A stretch of 64,000 nucleotides of DNA from CAUJIW01 sp963205175. GTDB lineage: Bacteria; Pseudomonadota; Alphaproteobacteria; Sphingomonadales; Sphingomonadaceae. The notes below the pieces were generated by a model. The model ran no database searches. It saw only the letters and a program-made list of their open reading frames with translations, and was not told the DNA's origin. Position 1 is the first letter of the stretch. Each line of letters begins with the position of its first letter. Shown here piece by piece: positions 62,744 to 64,000 of this stretch. The position numbers were made by a program, and so were the translations under genes. The stretch lies in the NCBI GenBank assembly GCA_041060555.1, contig JBEUDS010000010.1, one strand, 5' to 3'.

Positions 62744-64000
62744 TTTTGCTGTCAGGATCTCAATATTTCCGATATAAATCATGGTGTTGATGGCCGTGAG
62801 GGGCGCGTTTGATGGATCACCCAGAGGGTGCGGGTTCGAAGCGGGCAGATCGGGTCGAGTTCGACCGCCGGGTGCATGTGGAGTTCCGAGGTGCGCAGCT
62901 CAGTTCCGACGGCGGCCTGCTGGTGATGCGCGAGCTGGATGACGCGCTCGGGCTGTCCGATCTGGCGGCAAAAGCATTGCGCGACACCCGGCGCGGCAAG
63001 AACACGGTCCACCGGCTTGACGGGTTGTTCCGGCAATCGGTGTTCGGGCGACTGGCCGGATACGAGGATGTGAACGACGCCGACCGCCTGGCCCTCGATC
63101 CGGTGATGCGCCAGGTCGTGGGTGGAAGGGCTGTCGATGCGCAAGCGGCCTCGGCCTCGCAGATGGGACGGTTCGAGACCGAGACACTGGCACAGCCCGA
63201 GAACCGTGCCGCGCTGGCCGACCTGAATGGCCAATGGATCGACCGGTTCCATGACCGTAACGGGCTGAAGTACATCGTTCTGGACATGGACAGTTCGGTC
63301 AGCCCCACCCATGGCGATCAGGAGGGCGCGGCCTGGAACGGGCATTTCGACTGCACCTGCTATCACCCGAACTTTTTGTTCAACCAGTTCGGCATGCTGG
63401 AGCGCTGCGCCTTGCGCCATGGCAACGTCCACAGCGCCGATGGCTGGCGGGACGTTCTCGACCCCGTCATCGCCCGCTACGCGGAGCGCGACCTTTGCGG
63501 CCGGTTCTTCCGGGCTGACGCCGCCTACGCGATCCCCGCGATCTATGAGCGGCTGGAAGAAGCCCGATTCTTCTACGCCATCCGGCTGCCTGCGAACAAC
63601 GTCCTGCGCGAGAAGATCGCGCATCGGCTGACGCGCCCTGTCGGGCGACCTTCGCTGACCAAGGTCAAGCGCTTCTACGAAGACTTCGAGTATCAGGCGG
63701 CATCCTGGGACAAGGAACGCCGGGTGATCGCCAAGATCGAATGGCATCCGGGCGAACTGTTCCCGCGTGTCGGCTTCATCGTCACCAACCTGCCGATGGA
63801 GCCCGACTGGGTGGTGCGGTTCTATAACCAGCGCGGCACCGCCGAGCAGCACATCAAGGAAGGTAAATATGCCTTCCACTGGACGCGGCTGTCATGCCGG
63901 AAGTTCCGCGACAATGAGGTGCGACTGCAACTGCATGCGCTGGCCTACAACCTGGCCATCTTCTTGCGCTGCATCGAGTTGCCCGAGACGATGGCCGACT
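62726..64000 (+). mobile_element. IS1380-family element, left end (right end outside window)
   Basis: The element begins near 62726 (CCCCAAGTAAATCGC...), just after the truncated regulator codons, and holds the transposase frame from 62812 to the window edge. An AT-rich leader with TATAAA (62773-62778) precedes the transposase. The exact inverted-repeat boundary and the target duplication cannot be confirmed without the right end. Confidence 0.7.
62812..64000 (+). CDS. IS1380-family transposase (3' truncated by window edge)
   Basis: The frame from ATG 62812 is open for 396 codons up to the window end; the usual length is about 440-460. It begins with a family-like FDRRVHVEFRGAQLSSDGGLL and LDDALGLSDLAAKAL. 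A DDE nuclease core is seen: first Asp in VLDMDSS, second in FFRADAAYAIPA, and Glu in QRGTAEQHIKEGKY. No frameshift or internal stop is noticed. Codon use is less GC-biased than its neighbours, consistent with acquisition. Confidence 0.9.
   Translation, partial: MDHPEGAGSKRADRVEFDRRVHVEFRGAQLSSDGGLLVMRELDDALGLSDLAAKALRDTRRGKNTVHRLDGLFRQSVFGRLAGYEDVNDADRLALDPVMRQVVGGRAVDAQAASASQMGRFETETLAQPENRAALADLNGQWIDRFHDRNGLKYIVLDMDSSVSPTHGDQEGAAWNGHFDCTCYHPNFLFNQFGMLERCALRHGNVHSADGWRDVLDPVIARYAERDLCGRFFRADAAYAIPAIYERLEEARFFYAIRLPANNVLREKIAHRLTRPVGRPSLTKVKRFYEDFEYQAASWDKERRVIAKIEWHPGELFPRVGFIVTNLPMEPDWVVRFYNQRGTAEQHIKEGKYAFHWTRLSCRKFRDNEVRLQLHALAYNLAIFLRCIELPETMAD

Noticed and set aside
62779..63879. 366-codon minus-strand ORF in the IS region
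   Set aside because: Antisense of the IS1380-type transposase, which has an intact DDE core.

Overview
The window is a dense, GC-rich stretch of bacterial chromosome (about 60 protein genes and one tRNA in 64 kb). It most resembles an alphaproteobacterium of the Rhodospirillales type. That inference rests on conserved gene neighbourhoods (trpA-accD-folC; rpmH-rnpA-yidD-yidC-engB-argB; argH-small lipoprotein-lysA-TIGR02302; htpX-rsmB-rpe-heparinase-like-purH) and on a DUF2336 protein and a DUF2126/ATP-grasp/transglutaminase cluster. No genus is claimed.

Layout: 1-3004 holds trpA (5' truncated), accD and folC. 2956-7965 (minus strand) holds a P-type cation ATPase, an OlsB-like GNAT acyltransferase and an AmpG-type permease. 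8064-12150 holds a Rieske oxygenase, a SlyD-like isomerase, a ComM-like ATPase and an aquaporin. 12294-19052 is a three-gene cluster of a DUF2126 transglutaminase, a circularly permuted ATP-grasp/alpha-E protein and a second transglutaminase, probably a peptide or amide ligation system. 19120-22520 holds an AMIN/beta-barrel outer-membrane protein, a PGPGW-like membrane protein and a LolA-like protein. 22672-26654 holds a membrane protein, dapE, a cupin, dapD and a HAD nucleotidase. 26877-29695 is a GGDEF cyclase translationally coupled to a DUF2336 protein. 29757-33897 is the argB-engB-yidC-yidD-rnpA-rpmH block, read from a good promoter upstream of rpmH. 34295-36634 holds small or accessory genes. 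36794-36870 is tRNA-Arg(ACG). 37044-43638 runs from htpX to purH. 43663-48719 holds a TRIC-like channel, a sterol-desaturase-like enzyme, an oxidoreductase/phosphatase pair, a CDP-alcohol phosphatidyltransferase and galU. 48833-54023 is argH-lptM-lysA-TIGR02302. 54056-60446 holds a secreted amidohydrolase with a TlpA-like thioredoxin, two GSTs, 3-hydroxybutyryl-CoA dehydrogenase and kup. 60689-62401 is a divergent Lrp-type regulator/alanine dehydrogenase pair. The right end is an IS1380-family element inserted in the first 30 codons of a response-regulator gene.

Metabolic themes: lysine/meso-DAP synthesis by the succinylase route (dapD, dapE, lysA), arginine synthesis (argB, argH), purine and folate synthesis (purH, folC) and envelope biogenesis (yidC/yidD, lptM, galU, the lipid synthase). 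The least understood parts are the transglutaminase/ATP-grasp cluster, the AMIN-barrel/LolA-like pair, stop-codon-spanning tandem duplications at two gene ends, and a 25-bp palindrome shared by two distant loci. All assignments come from reading translations and motifs; no database search was run.
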